Positions 47,891 to 55,845 of a stretch of 64,000 nucleotides of DNA are shown piece after piece. The position numbers and the translations under genes were made by a program. Source of the DNA: Algoriphagus aquaeductus (lineage in GTDB: Bacteria > Bacteroidota > Bacteroidia > Cytophagales > Cyclobacteriaceae); the NCBI RefSeq assembly GCF_003253485.1, contig NZ_QKTX01000009.1:124001-188000 (forward strand), in the 5' to 3' direction. The notes under the pieces are model-generated. The model was not told where the DNA came from. It saw only the letters and a list, made by a program, of their open reading frames with translations, and ran no database searches. How positions within the stretch are numbered: position 1 is the first letter of the stretch; each line of letters begins with the position of its first letter.

Positions 47891-48083
47891 TATATATATG
47901 ACTATTCGGAATGCTGCACGTGTTAAGCAATTTGAAATATTTTGATGATTTAAATCCCCCTAGCCCCCTTAGGAAGGAGGAATTTGCCAAAATCCAGCAT
48001 CAAACCTTTAAATCCTTTGCCTGCGTGCAAGATTGCGGATACTCATTATCATTTAATAGTAAATTCAATCCATAAATTTAAAA

Positions 48084-48629
48084 ATGAGAAAGATAATTTT
48101 AGATTTAGCCGTAAGCCTTGATGGATTTATCGAAGGTCCTAAGGGAGAAATAGATTGGTGTATAATGGACGATGAAATGGACTTCGAAGGGTTTTTATCC
48201 ACTATCGACACGATATTCTACGGAAGGGTGAGTTACGATATGTGGGGAAATTATCAACCTGAATCCACGGCAAGGGAAACGGAATTGAAGCTTTGGGAAG
48301 GCGTTCACTCCAAGAAAAAATATGTGTTTTCAAAAAATACCCGGCTAGATCAAAACGCTACGTTTATAAGTTCAGGAATTTCAGAAGAAGTAGTTCATCT
48401 TAAAAGGCAAATTGGAAAAGACATTTGGCTTTATGGGGGAGCAAGCCTGATTAAAACATTTATTCAGCTTGGATTGATAGATGTTTACCGAATTTCCGTT
48501 CATCCCACAGTATTGGGCAGTGGCAAACCTCTTTTTGAGGATTTGAAGGAGCGGATGAACTTGAATTTGATCCAGACGAATAGTTTTAAATCAGGGGTCG
48601 TCCAACTGATCTATGAAATGAAGAAATGA
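48084..48629 (+). CDS. Dihydrofolate-reductase-family (RibD C-terminal-like) protein
   Basis: The 181-aa protein begins M-R-K-I-I-L-D-L-A-V-S-L-D-G-F-I, the typical opening of the YyaP/YwjB group, and has F-Y-G-R-V-S-Y-D-M-W and D-I-W-L-Y-G-G-A-S-L as NADPH-binding blocks. The C-terminal H-P-T-V-L-G-S-G-K-P-L-F is also family-typical. These proteins are reductase-like with largely unknown substrates. Confidence 0.88.
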   Translation: MRKIILDLAVSLDGFIEGPKGEIDWCIMDDEMDFEGFLSTIDTIFYGRVSYDMWGNYQPESTARETELKLWEGVHSKKKYVFSKNTRLDQNATFISSGISEEVVHLKRQIGKDIWLYGGASLIKTFIQLGLIDVYRISVHPTVLGSGKPLFEDLKERMNLNLIQTNSFKSGVVQLIYEMKK

Positions 48630-48688
48630 GTTGGGTTGGTTTCGGTCTAGTTAATTCTTCCCGGATTATTATTTAGTGCTTGACTTCG

Positions 48689-49467
48689 ATGGATAAATTA
48701 TCAATAGAACAAATTGTCAGTTTCATAACTTATGGATTTGTCAAAATTGACCAAGCTTTTTCAGCTGACCTAGCGGCAGAGTGTCGCACCATATTATGGG
48801 AAGCCACTTCTTGTGACCCAAACAATCCCGAGACTTGGACACAGCCTGTAATCAGAGTTGGCGAATTAGGACATGAACCGTTTCAAAGGGCGGCAAACAC
48901 CCCCATACTTCACCATGCCTATGACCAATTGGTGGGAAAGGGCAATTGGATTCCAAGAAATACCTTAGGTTCATTTCCGATACGCTTCCCAAGCAAAGAA
49001 CCGTCAAATGACACGGGTTGGCATGTTGATGCTAGTTTTCCCGGGGAGGACGCAGGCAATTATTTGGAGTGGAGAATCAATTTTCGCTCAAAAAATCGCG
49101 GGTTACTCATGTTGTTTTGTTTTCGGATGTGACAGCGCTTGATGCACCGACCCGAATCAAGGCAGGTTCACATTTTGACGTTGCCAAAATATTGGAACCC
49201 GAAGGAGAAAGAGGTCTTTCTTTTATGGATTTGGCTCAACGGGTAAATACCCTATCTTCAAAAAAAGAAATTGCTGCCACGGGTAAAGCCGGCACGGTTT
49301 ACCTGTGCCATCCATTTATTGTTCATGCTGCCCAAAACCATTACGGCACAACGCCGAAATTCATGGCCCAGCCGCCTTTGTTGACAAAAAAGGATTTTGC
49401 ATTTGATACAAATGACCAGTTGCTTAGCCCGGTTGAAAAGGCAATTCGGATAGGGCTTGGGATGTAA
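48689..49467 (+). pseudogene. Phytanoyl-CoA dioxygenase (PhyH)-like protein, frameshifted
   Basis: The first frame (ATG 48689 to TGA 49132) gives M-D-K-L-S-I-E-Q-I and T-G-W-H-V-D-A-S-F-P-G-E-D, where H-x-D are iron ligands of the 2OG-oxygenase fold. At a T-run (49115-49118) the frame breaks; the next frame continues L-F-S-D-V-T-A-L-D-A-P-T-R-I and ends at 49467 with the third His in V-H-A-A-Q. Restoring one T gives a continuous protein of about 260 aa. The deletion is in a homopolymer, so a sequencing error is possible; otherwise the gene is inactive. Confidence 0.75.
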
Positions 49468-49681
49468 GTGCTTCACTACTTACCGATCTGATACAAGAGA
49501 TACCGTTTTTAGAAGTATAGCAAGAGATTTTTTGTCTTTCCATAGACCATTATACCCTATTCTGACTACCTGTTTGAAGGCGCTTTATTCCTTACTCACC
49601 AAAGAGCCCGAGAGTTAAGGAAGTTACTTCCCCCAACTGAGCGGATACTTTGGGAAGTACTCAACAATAGACAGATGGAAA

Positions 49682-49830
49682 GGTAGGACTGGGCGTGAAG
49701 GATTAACCCATGAAGGGTTAATCTGCCGAAGAGCCGGACAGAAGGGGGACCAACCGTTAGGAAACAGCCCTGTGGGCTGTTTTAGGTTTGGGCCAGCCTG
49801 CAGGGAGGGAGCGAGAGCCTGTCCCGAAAG
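49682..49830. repeat. Structured repeat family 2, diverged copy at 49.7 kb
   Basis: It has GTAGGACTGGGCGTG, a variable hairpin GATTAACCC/GGGTTAATC (49701-49723), TCTGCCGAAGAGCCGG and TTAGGTTTGGGCCAGCCTG. It is related most closely to the inner part of the copy at 50118. Confidence 0.5.
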
Positions 49831-50117
49831 TGTAGCGAATCGGGAGGCCAGGCAGTAGTGCTGGGAAATCCCCTAAAATTTCCTTTCTTAGCAAAACGAA
49901 GCATTTGATTATCAGCCAATCGATTGTGGGATAAGCCTCTATGGATTACTAGCCTTAAGTTTTCTACTGCTTGATCGCCTTCTCCTTAAGGAGAGAGCCT
50001 GTCCCGTGAAGCGCAGTGTATCGGGAGAGGGATGAGGTAGACCAAGGTTCTCAATGCTCCCGAAAAGCATCTGCAGGAAGTAGCTATTGCTGGCAGCATG
50101 TGGGATAGGTGGATAGG

Positions 50118-50312
50118 CCAATTACAAATTGGTTTGGATATTCGAGTAGGACAAGGCGTCAAAAAATCTTTCTGTAGGACTGAGCGTCAAAGATTAATCC
50201 TGAGGATTAATCTAGCGAAGGGCCGTGATGTAGGGAGGCCTTTTAGCCTTGGACCAGAATGTAGGGCAGGCAAATCCCACCCAGTCCCAACTATGATTTG
50301 ACTACACCATAA
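50118..50312. repeat. Structured repeat family 2, copy at 50.1 kb
   Basis: It begins with CCAATTACAAATTGG, then GAGTAGGACAAGGCGTC, a hairpin GATTAATCC/GGATTAATC (50192-50212), TTAGCCTTGGACCAGAAT and CCCACCCAGTCCCAA. It looks like two repeat heads joined. Confidence 0.6.
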
Positions 50313-50446
50313 GAGTACCTTAGACGGCCTACATCACAGGAGATGGGGGACTCGATATCTAGGTTGAAAAATCTCTTGTTTTTCATCTTTTATGATCATC
50401 GATTGCCATAAGCTTCTCGGCCTTTCAAAGTTCTCTTAATTGCTTT

Positions 50447-50632
50447 TATTGGAAAATATTTTCCTTTTTCATGGTCTTAATGGAATATATTTGCTAATAG
50501 GGTGACTTTAGTGAGCTATAATGGAAAATTTTTAATTCTGAAAATGTCATTTAAATGGAAAAAAAATTCTATTTAATGGAAAATATTTTCCAGGCTTCTT
50601 GTAATTTTCGGTTATAATGGAAAATATTTTAC
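50447..50632 (+). promoter_or_regulatory. Row of palindromic operator-like sites ending on the Fic start codon
   Basis: GGAAAATATTTTCC occurs perfectly at 50451-50464 and 50578-50591; GGAAAATATTTTAC at 50619-50632; weaker forms at 50482, 50523 and 50557. Each is preceded by TAAT or similar, giving TAATGGAAAATATTTTCC. The gaps between starts are 31, 41, 34, 21 and 41 bp, mostly close to whole helical turns. The last copy contains the ATG of the Fic gene (50617). This looks like autoregulation by the N-terminal DNA-binding domain of the same protein. Confidence 0.7.
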
Positions 50633-52098
50633 CCATACATCTTCAGGAAGTGATTTTTTCTTCAAGCTTGCCACAGATAAGCAAGCAAATTTCAAAGCTG
50701 GAAAAAGCTGGGAAATTGCGAAAAATAGCTCCACGTATCTATACGCCTAATTTGACGGATAGTCCGGAAATCATAATTAGACGAAACCTCTTTGCTATAC
50801 TTGGTAAGTTATATCCTGGAGCTTTACTTAGTCACAGATCGGCATTGGAATTTAAGCCCACTTCAAAAGGACATATTTTTCTAACTTATACTTACACCAA
50901 AAAAGTTAAACTACCTGGGATTACACTCCGGTTTATGGAAGGCCACGTTCCAATTGATGGAGATAATCGGTTGTCTGGTGAATTGTTTGCTTCCCAAACT
51001 GAAAGAGCATTATTAGAAAATCTTCAAGTAAGCCGCCAATTGGGTCCTGAATCAAAAACGCTTACGCTACCAGAAATTGAGGAAAAGTTGGAAGGTGTTA
51101 TTCGGTTGAAATCCGAGGCAGGATTAAACGAGTTGAGAGACAAGGCAAGAATGATAGCAGACAGCCTGAATATGATGAGTGAGTTTGAAAAGTTGAACAA
51201 ACTCATCAGCGCTTTACTTTCTACTAAGGCTTCCAAAATCTTATCATCACCCTTAGCAGTAGCAAGGGCATTCGGCAATCCTTATGACCCGGCTAGATTA
51301 CCTTTATTTGAAAATTTGTTTGTTTCACTAAAAACACAGGAGTTTAAAAGTCTCCCTGAAAGGAATACCAGCAATCAATCGTTTCGCAATTTTGCTTTTT
51401 TTGAATCTTATTTTTCCAATTACATAGAAGGGACGGAATTTGAACTTGAAGATGCGAAACGTATCATAGAAACAGACACTCCAATGCCTAATCGTGATGA
51501 AGACTCACATGATGTACTGGGAACATACAAACTGGTCAGCAATAGTACTGAGATGGAAATAACTCCATCCACTCCCGACCAATTGCTGGAAATACTGTTA
51601 TATCGTCATCAAGTATTATTGAGTGCCAGAAGATCAAAAAAACCGGGCGAGTTTAAGGATAAGAATAACAGGGAAGGAGAAACCTATTTTGTGGATCACA
51701 CCTTAGTCAAAGGCACCCTAATTAAAGGTTTTGACTATTATCTGGCACTTACAAATCCTTTTGCCAGAGCCATTTACCTAATGTTTATGGTGAGCGAAGT
51801 GCATCCGTTCTTAGATGGTAACGGACGTATAGCAAGAGTTATGATGAATGCGGAATTAGTTAAAGGAGGCCAAACAAAAATAATTATTCCCACAGTTTAT
51901 CGGGATGATTATGTGGGTGCATTAAGACGGCTTACCCGTCAAAATGATCCGACTGCATTTATTCGAATGATGCATCGGGCATGGGAATTTAGTGCCACTA
52001 TACAAGGTGATGATATGGATGCAATGGAGAAACATTTGGTAGCCAGCAACGCTTTTAAGGATCATGATCAGGCAAAACTGAAAATCATACAATCCTAG
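50617..52098 (+). CDS. AbiEi-like / Fic AMP-transferase fusion protein
   Basis: The 493-aa protein has an N-terminal winged-helix/AbiEi-antitoxin-like part (about residues 1-150: K-L-E-K-A-G-K-L-R-K-I-A-P-R-I-Y and L-L-S-H-R-S-A-L) and a Fic domain. H-P-F-L-D-G-N-G-R (396-404) is the complete Fic catalytic motif, so AMP transfer to a target hydroxyl is expected. S-N-Y-I-E-G (267-272) matches the inhibitory (S/T)xxxE(G/N) motif that blocks ATP, placing it in class II Fic proteins that self-inhibit. Its start codon sits inside operator-like repeats. Likely a toxin-antitoxin-like stress or defence protein. Confidence 0.88.
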   Translation: MENILPIHLQEVIFSSSLPQISKQISKLEKAGKLRKIAPRIYTPNLTDSPEIIIRRNLFAILGKLYPGALLSHRSALEFKPTSKGHIFLTYTYTKKVKLPGITLRFMEGHVPIDGDNRLSGELFASQTERALLENLQVSRQLGPESKTLTLPEIEEKLEGVIRLKSEAGLNELRDKARMIADSLNMMSEFEKLNKLISALLSTKASKILSSPLAVARAFGNPYDPARLPLFENLFVSLKTQEFKSLPERNTSNQSFRNFAFFESYFSNYIEGTEFELEDAKRIIETDTPMPNRDEDSHDVLGTYKLVSNSTEMEITPSTPDQLLEILLYRHQVLLSARRSKKPGEFKDKNNREGETYFVDHTLVKGTLIKGFDYYLALTNPFARAIYLMFMVSEVHPFLDGNGRIARVMMNAELVKGGQTKIIIPTVYRDDYVGALRRLTRQNDPTAFIRMMHRAWEFSATIQGDDMDAMEKHLVASNAFKDHDQAKLKIIQS

Positions 52099-52683
52099 AA
52101 TCAGCTGACTCCTTTCGTCTTTTCAAATTGTAAGTCATCCAATCCAGAGTTTTACTTCAAATCGAACTCCAATGCTCAATTTGACCCCTCCGCAAGCTCC
52201 CTCTCCATGTGGAGAGGGCGGGGGGTGAGGTAAATTGAAAAATACCCAGTACTGGGTATTTTTTTAGTTCCAGATTTTTCCCTTTCTTGAGAAACCAACT
52301 CACTACCTCCGAATTGCCAATCCTTAACCAACCGAACGATTTCAGCTTTTCGAAATTTCCTGATTTTCCGTTTCTATCAAATGCTCCGGCTCTTGGCTAG
52401 TGCAGTCCTTAATGGACCAGTAATTCCAAGTCTACCACTGCTCGATCGCCCTATCTTTAAGGAGAGGGAGGGGTGAGGTCGAAAAAGCCAACTACAAATT
52501 GGTAAGGATATCAGGGTGGAATTGCAAATCCCACTCAGTCCTAATGATAATTTGACTACACCGAATGTAGGAAAATCAACTATGAGCAATTGAACAACGA
52601 CTTAAAAAAACAATTTTAATAAATGATAATTATAGCGAGTTTACGTTACCTGAAAATTTAACTAAAATTAAAAATTGATATGT
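52099..52683. other. Intergenic stretch with repeats
   Basis: Contains CCCTCTCCATGTGGAGAGGG near 52200, a related CCCTATCTTTAAGGAGAGGG near 52450, and a short family 2 fragment at 52486-52563 (CAACTACAAATTGG and GACTACACC). No gene is supported. The last 80 bp are very AT-rich and probably hold the promoter for 52684. Confidence 0.5.
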
Positions 52684-53244
52684 ATGATAAAGCATTTTGT
52701 TGAAGATCTACCAACAAATAGTTATGACCAGAAACTGGAAGAATTGAGTAAAATTTTTGATGTAGCACCTTACGATGTTGTTTCTTTGAAAATTCGGCCA
52801 GTTCGTGTTAATCTGAACCAATATGAGAATGCCTACGCTTCTGGTTGGGACAATCAAGATTTTCGCGAGTATTTAGAAAACAACAAGGAAAACTTTGACA
52901 AAATTGAAACTGATTATACCTCTGCCCTAATTGAAACAAAAGCAGGAGGAAAAATCATTTACATAGAGCATGAGACAGGCCCGGAATTAGTATTTGAGAC
53001 CTTTAAGGTTGCTGCTGATATTACAACTATTATCGGATTTGTTTTAAGCATTATTAGAATATTCAAAAAAAACGATGACAAGCATTACAAGAAAGAGCAT
53101 GGCCAAAATCGTATACGCGCTATTAGTATAGAAAAACGTAAGAAAGGCAAACGCGTCAAGATTATTAAGATAATCCAAATAGAAAATGCTGATAAATTGG
53201 AAACAGAGAAGGATATTAAGAAGATGCTAAGAAGATTAAAATAG
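52684..53244 (+). CDS. Hypothetical protein with one hydrophobic helix
   Basis: From the ATG at 52684 the protein is 186 aa. The first 115 residues are soluble and acidic; a hydrophobic stretch near residues 117-133 (I-T-T-I-I-G-F-V-L-S-I-I) precedes a strongly basic C-terminus (R-K-K-G-K-R-V-K-I-I-K). No known domain is recognised. AT content matches the defence-like genes around it. It converges on the leftward ImmA/IrrE unit and is probably transcribed alone. Confidence 0.55.
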   Translation: MIKHFVEDLPTNSYDQKLEELSKIFDVAPYDVVSLKIRPVRVNLNQYENAYASGWDNQDFREYLENNKENFDKIETDYTSALIETKAGGKIIYIEHETGPELVFETFKVAADITTIIGFVLSIIRIFKKNDDKHYKKEHGQNRIRAISIEKRKKGKRVKIIKIIQIENADKLETEKDIKKMLRRLK

Positions 53245-53347
53245 GACAGAGAATTTTTCTTCCTCAATTGGAGGCGCATTTAAAGAAGAATGAACCTTAA
53301 ACAAGTTTGTAGGTGACAGCAAATTTCTGAGAAGGTGGTTTAAAAAA

Positions 53348-54169
53348 TTAATCTTCCCAAATAATACTCAAAATAGTCCTATATCGTTTCGTAGGAATAC
53401 AGTATTCGTAGAAATCAGAATCCTCGTCATATTGATTTAATTTAAACCAAGTCGATTTACTAATTGTTTGCGCTTTTTCTTCGAGTGTGTAGATGAAATC
53501 ATAATCTTTTTGAAGGTACTCCATAGCAACTGAATCAGATGGAGGAGGTAATTTGTTGTAATCGCTCATCCACACCTTAAGATCTTCCGATTTTTTCCAA
53601 TATTTTACTCTTCCATTTTCTATAAAAACTATGCATATAGGATGTAGCTGAGAATGTTGAAGATATCGATAGACTGTGGCAGTCAAGCTGGTTCTAAACT
53701 TCTCGGATAATTCTTTTATAAGAGAAGGCGTGAATTTTTTTTCCATTGCTTCCTTAAGGAATAAATTTTCAGGCATTAGTAGCTCGCTGGCAAATTCATT
53801 AGCCTCAAGCTCCTGCTTTCCATTCCTTAAAGTGTTTTCCATCCCTTCAATAACATTGAAGTTGGCAAATGTGTCTTCCGGAAGCTCAAAGTTTCGATGC
53901 ATAAGCAAGTGCCCGATTTCATGTGCAACAACGAAACGTTTCCTTTGCCCAAATTGGATTTTAGAATTCACTTTGATGATGGATTTTTTTTCACCAAAGA
54001 TTATTTTTCCATCACAATTAGCCATTTCCTCTTCGATTAGGAGAACGTCCAATCCGACAGTAATCAGTCCGGCTACAAAAAAGTCAAGCTCTAGGTCTAT
54101 CACGTCGTCTAGACCGCATAAGTGAAGGAGTTTCTGGGCCTCTACTTTTCCCCTATTGAGGCTTTTCAT
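53348..54169 (-). CDS. ImmA/IrrE-family metallopeptidase
   Basis: The 273-aa protein has V-A-H-E-I-G-H-L-L-M-H at residues 81-91, a zinc peptidase HExxH motif, with the likely third ligand E in E-A-N-E-F-A-S-E near 123. ImmA/IrrE proteases cleave phage or stress repressors (ImmR, DdrO). The C-terminal 110 residues form an extra domain of unknown function. The start codon overlaps the upstream gene by 17 bp, so the three leftward genes are an operon. In this setting it may cleave a regulator of the sigma-like factor. Confidence 0.85.
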   Translation of the reverse strand: MKSLNRGKVEAQKLLHLCGLDDVIDLELDFFVAGLITVGLDVLLIEEEMANCDGKIIFGEKKSIIKVNSKIQFGQRKRFVVAHEIGHLLMHRNFELPEDTFANFNVIEGMENTLRNGKQELEANEFASELLMPENLFLKEAMEKKFTPSLIKELSEKFRTSLTATVYRYLQHSQLHPICIVFIENGRVKYWKKSEDLKVWMSDYNKLPPPSDSVAMEYLQKDYDFIYTLEEKAQTISKSTWFKLNQYDEDSDFYEYCIPTKRYRTILSIIWED

Positions 54170-54548
54170 TCTCTTCCAGTTCTTCTAAAATCTTGATTAG
54201 ATTTTTGTCCTTAATAATTTCAATAAGATCTTCTTTTGAGAGTCTTTTGAGGTTTCTGTACAAGGCCGGAGTAGGGTTTCCCTGCATCAGTTGATTTAGC
54301 ATTGCCACTGGCTTTTCAATTCCTTTATCAAGAGCTGCTTTAAATTTGTCGACTACTTCCAAAAGCCGATTATTTCGCTCCTTTTGAGCTAAAGCGTTAA
54401 TTTTGAAAACTATTTGCCTTTTCCTCTTTTCGTACTCCAAATTGTCTGAAACCCTCTCACTAAGCAATTCATCGATTACCAATCGGTCAGCTTCCTTGTA
54501 AAAAGTCAGTAAAGCATCATCAATCTTGTTATTGATATCGCTGTTCAT
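54153..54548 (-). CDS. Hypothetical helical protein between sigma-like and peptidase genes
   Basis: The 131-aa protein is helical and charged throughout (D-A-L-L-T-F-Y-K-E-A-D-R and E-K-R-K-R-Q-I-V-F-K-I-N-A-L). No domain is recognised. It overlaps the sigma-like gene by 4 bp (ATGA) and the peptidase gene by 17 bp. Its place suggests an anti-sigma-like or adaptor protein and a target of the peptidase, which is inference only. Confidence 0.65.
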   Translation of the reverse strand: MNSDINNKIDDALLTFYKEADRLVIDELLSERVSDNLEYEKRKRQIVFKINALAQKERNNRLLEVVDKFKAALDKGIEKPVAMLNQLMQGNPTPALYRNLKRLSKEDLIEIIKDKNLIKILEELEENEKPQ

Positions 54549-55096
54549 AAAATTTCTTTTGCTTTTGATTTAATTTTTTGGAGCCTTCGCTCAAGTCGCT
54601 TTGTAATTACATAGACTTCCTTCACATCTATTCCAAGATCCGAAGCTATTTCAGCTGGCTTCGTAGTTCCTTCAAGCCAATAGTCAAATAATATTAATTC
54701 ATCGTCGTCTGCCCCCGAAGATTTTAACATTTCAATTACCTGGCTTTCTAATTCTTTATTGTTGTTTTGAATTTCACTTTGATCTAACCCAGATAGATCA
54801 AGATTTTTTCCAGGAGGATTTAAAGTGAAAAAGTTGCTGATTTCGCTTTTCAAACAGCCGAACATAAATTCTCGAAAAGAACATTTGGCTTTTTCAAAAT
54901 CTCTGGTTCCTTCCAAGACCTTTAATATTAAGTCGCTGACAAAATCTATAGGCTCCCTTCCCTGAAAATCCTTTAAACCACGAGTTTTCAGCCGGCTTGT
55001 TGCATATAAAGTCAATCGGTCTATAAGGTCATTTAGATCACTGGACAGCAGTTCTTCTTGTAGATTCAATCCTTCTTCTATTAGTGTATGCTTCAA
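54545..55096 (-). CDS. RNA polymerase sigma-70-like factor
   Basis: The 183-aa protein has a region 2-like helical half (about residues 45-100, with D-F-V-S-D-L-I-L-K-V-L-E-G) and a C-terminal region 4-type helix-turn-helix (T-K-P-A-E-I-A-S-D-L-G-I-D-V-K-E-V near 145-161, R-L-E-R-R-L after). Length fits ECF sigma factors but region 2 is diverged. It is the first gene of the leftward operon and faces the ubiquitin-like operon across a 464-bp gap, so it may control both. Confidence 0.7.
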   Translation of the reverse strand: MKHTLIEEGLNLQEELLSSDLNDLIDRLTLYATSRLKTRGLKDFQGREPIDFVSDLILKVLEGTRDFEKAKCSFREFMFGCLKSEISNFFTLNPPGKNLDLSGLDQSEIQNNNKELESQVIEMLKSSGADDDELILFDYWLEGTTKPAEIASDLGIDVKEVYVITKRLERRLQKIKSKAKEIL

Positions 55097-55560
55097 TTTG
55101 AAAAAAAATTGCCACTTCTCAGAAAAAAAAAAATAATCTGGATGGCAAAAAACGGTAAGTTGATAGCATTCTACTTTAAATAGGTCACCTGACTATAATT
55201 AAATGTATGGCATTTCTTAAAAAACCATGTCATACTGACAGCCTGTCACCTGCTATGTTAGTAATTCTGTCACTTACTTAGTAAATCAGAATAATATTTG
55301 GCAGTAATGAATAAGTTCCGACATTATCCGTCAAAGTTGCTGATTTTGTGACTTTTGGCACAAAGCATGTTAAAAAAGGTTAAACTAGTTTCGAAAAAGC
55401 TTAGTCGATTGATTCAAAAAAAAGGGGAGAGTCCCAGTTGGGAAAATAGGCTCTCTCCCTCTTAAACTTGGAGTGTGAGAGCCCAAAGGTAAGAGTTTTT
55501 TTATTTTCCCGGTAGGTACACCTTTTACCTAATTGATAGAAGGACTTAAATGCTACTACA
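55097..55560. other. Divergent regulatory gap of the ubiquitin-like island
   Basis: It holds GTCAC motifs at 55184, 55245 and 55269 and an inverted one (GTGAC) at 55348, which may be operator half-sites. AATATTTG at 55293 is one base off the -7 box. A stem-loop is at 55425-55461: GGGAGAG/CTCTCTCCC around an inner CCCA/TGGG. It lies about 100 bp before the 36-aa gene and could be a structured leader. Confidence 0.45.
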
Positions 55561-55671
55561 ATGGCTAAAACCGGAGATGGGAAGAAAATCGTCCCAGTAA
55601 AGCCCCACACCCGAAAGGTGGACGGGAAGACAATCAAGGTGCCTGGACATAGACGATCGACACCAAACTAA
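55561..55671 (+). CDS. Small basic protein (36 aa)
   Basis: An ATG at 55561 opens a 36-codon frame to TAA at 55671. The peptide has the repeated pattern V-K-P-H-T-R-K-V-D-G-K-T-I-K-V-P-G-H-R-R, two His-x-Arg units around a G-K-T core, found (by memory) in many short uncharacterised proteins. It has its own terminator at 55687. It is too short to be ubiquitin-like. It may be an independent small gene or a peptide linked to the system downstream. Confidence 0.55.
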   Translation: MAKTGDGKKIVPVKPHTRKVDGKTIKVPGHRRSTPN

Positions 55672-55686
55672 GGTCTTTTAGGCCTT

Positions 55687-55712
55687 GGGCCGGTCATTGG
55701 TCGGCCCTTTTT
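55687..55712 (+). terminator. Rho-independent terminator after the 36-aa gene
   Basis: GGGCCG, a 9-nt loop, CGGCCC and five T. It separates the small gene from the metallo-beta-lactamase operon unless read through. Confidence 0.85.
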
Positions 55713-55740
55713 AAAAGTTTATCACCAAACACTAAAGAAA

Positions 55741-55845
55741 ATGTTAAAATCAGAAGAAAACTGCTCTTACGAAAGAGACTTATGCAAGAAAAATGAACTA
55801 ATCTCGTTGGGATCATCGAAGAAAGGAAGGGAATGCCATGCCTAA
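55741..55845 (+). CDS. Tiny ORF overlapping the MBL-fold gene (34 aa)
   Basis: ATG at 55741 to TAA at 55845, ending with G-R-E-C-H-A. It has three Cys. Its last codons overlap the start of the MBL gene in ATGCCTAA, the same kind of overlap seen between the MBL and the E2-E1-JAB genes. It may be a translated leader that couples translation, or a small component. Not seen in other databases here, so function unknown. Confidence 0.45.
   Translation: MLKSEENCSYERDLCKKNELISLGSSKKGRECHA

Larger units (their letters stand above)
46704..48083. other. 1.4-kb non-coding stretch with repeats
   Basis: It holds TATCCGC copies 4 and 5 and a fragment of repeat family 2 (CCAATTCCAAATTGG, 46965-46979). Further end-like motifs occur (AGATTGCGGATACTC near 48030). 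No gene is supported. The promoter of the DHFR-family gene must lie near 48000-48080. Confidence 0.6.
49468..50446. other. Non-coding stretch with repeats and hairpins
   Basis: Nearly 1 kb without a supported gene. It holds two copies of repeat family 2, CCTTCTCCTTAAGGAGAG near 49979 followed by a CTGTCCCG...TCGGGAG repeat, and AACAGCCC/GGGCTGTT near 49767. The right end leads into the Fic operator region. Confidence 0.55.

Noticed and set aside
48680..49467. Programmed -1 frameshifting in the PhyH-like gene
   Set aside because: No typical slippery heptamer with a downstream structure was seen; a single-base loss explains the break more simply.
55345..55370. TGGCAC near 55356 as a sigma-54 promoter
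   Set aside because: The partner TTGC element is not at the right distance.
55561..55671. 36-aa protein as the ubiquitin-like substrate
   Set aside because: Too short for a beta-grasp fold, ends in Asn instead of Gly and is separated by a terminator.
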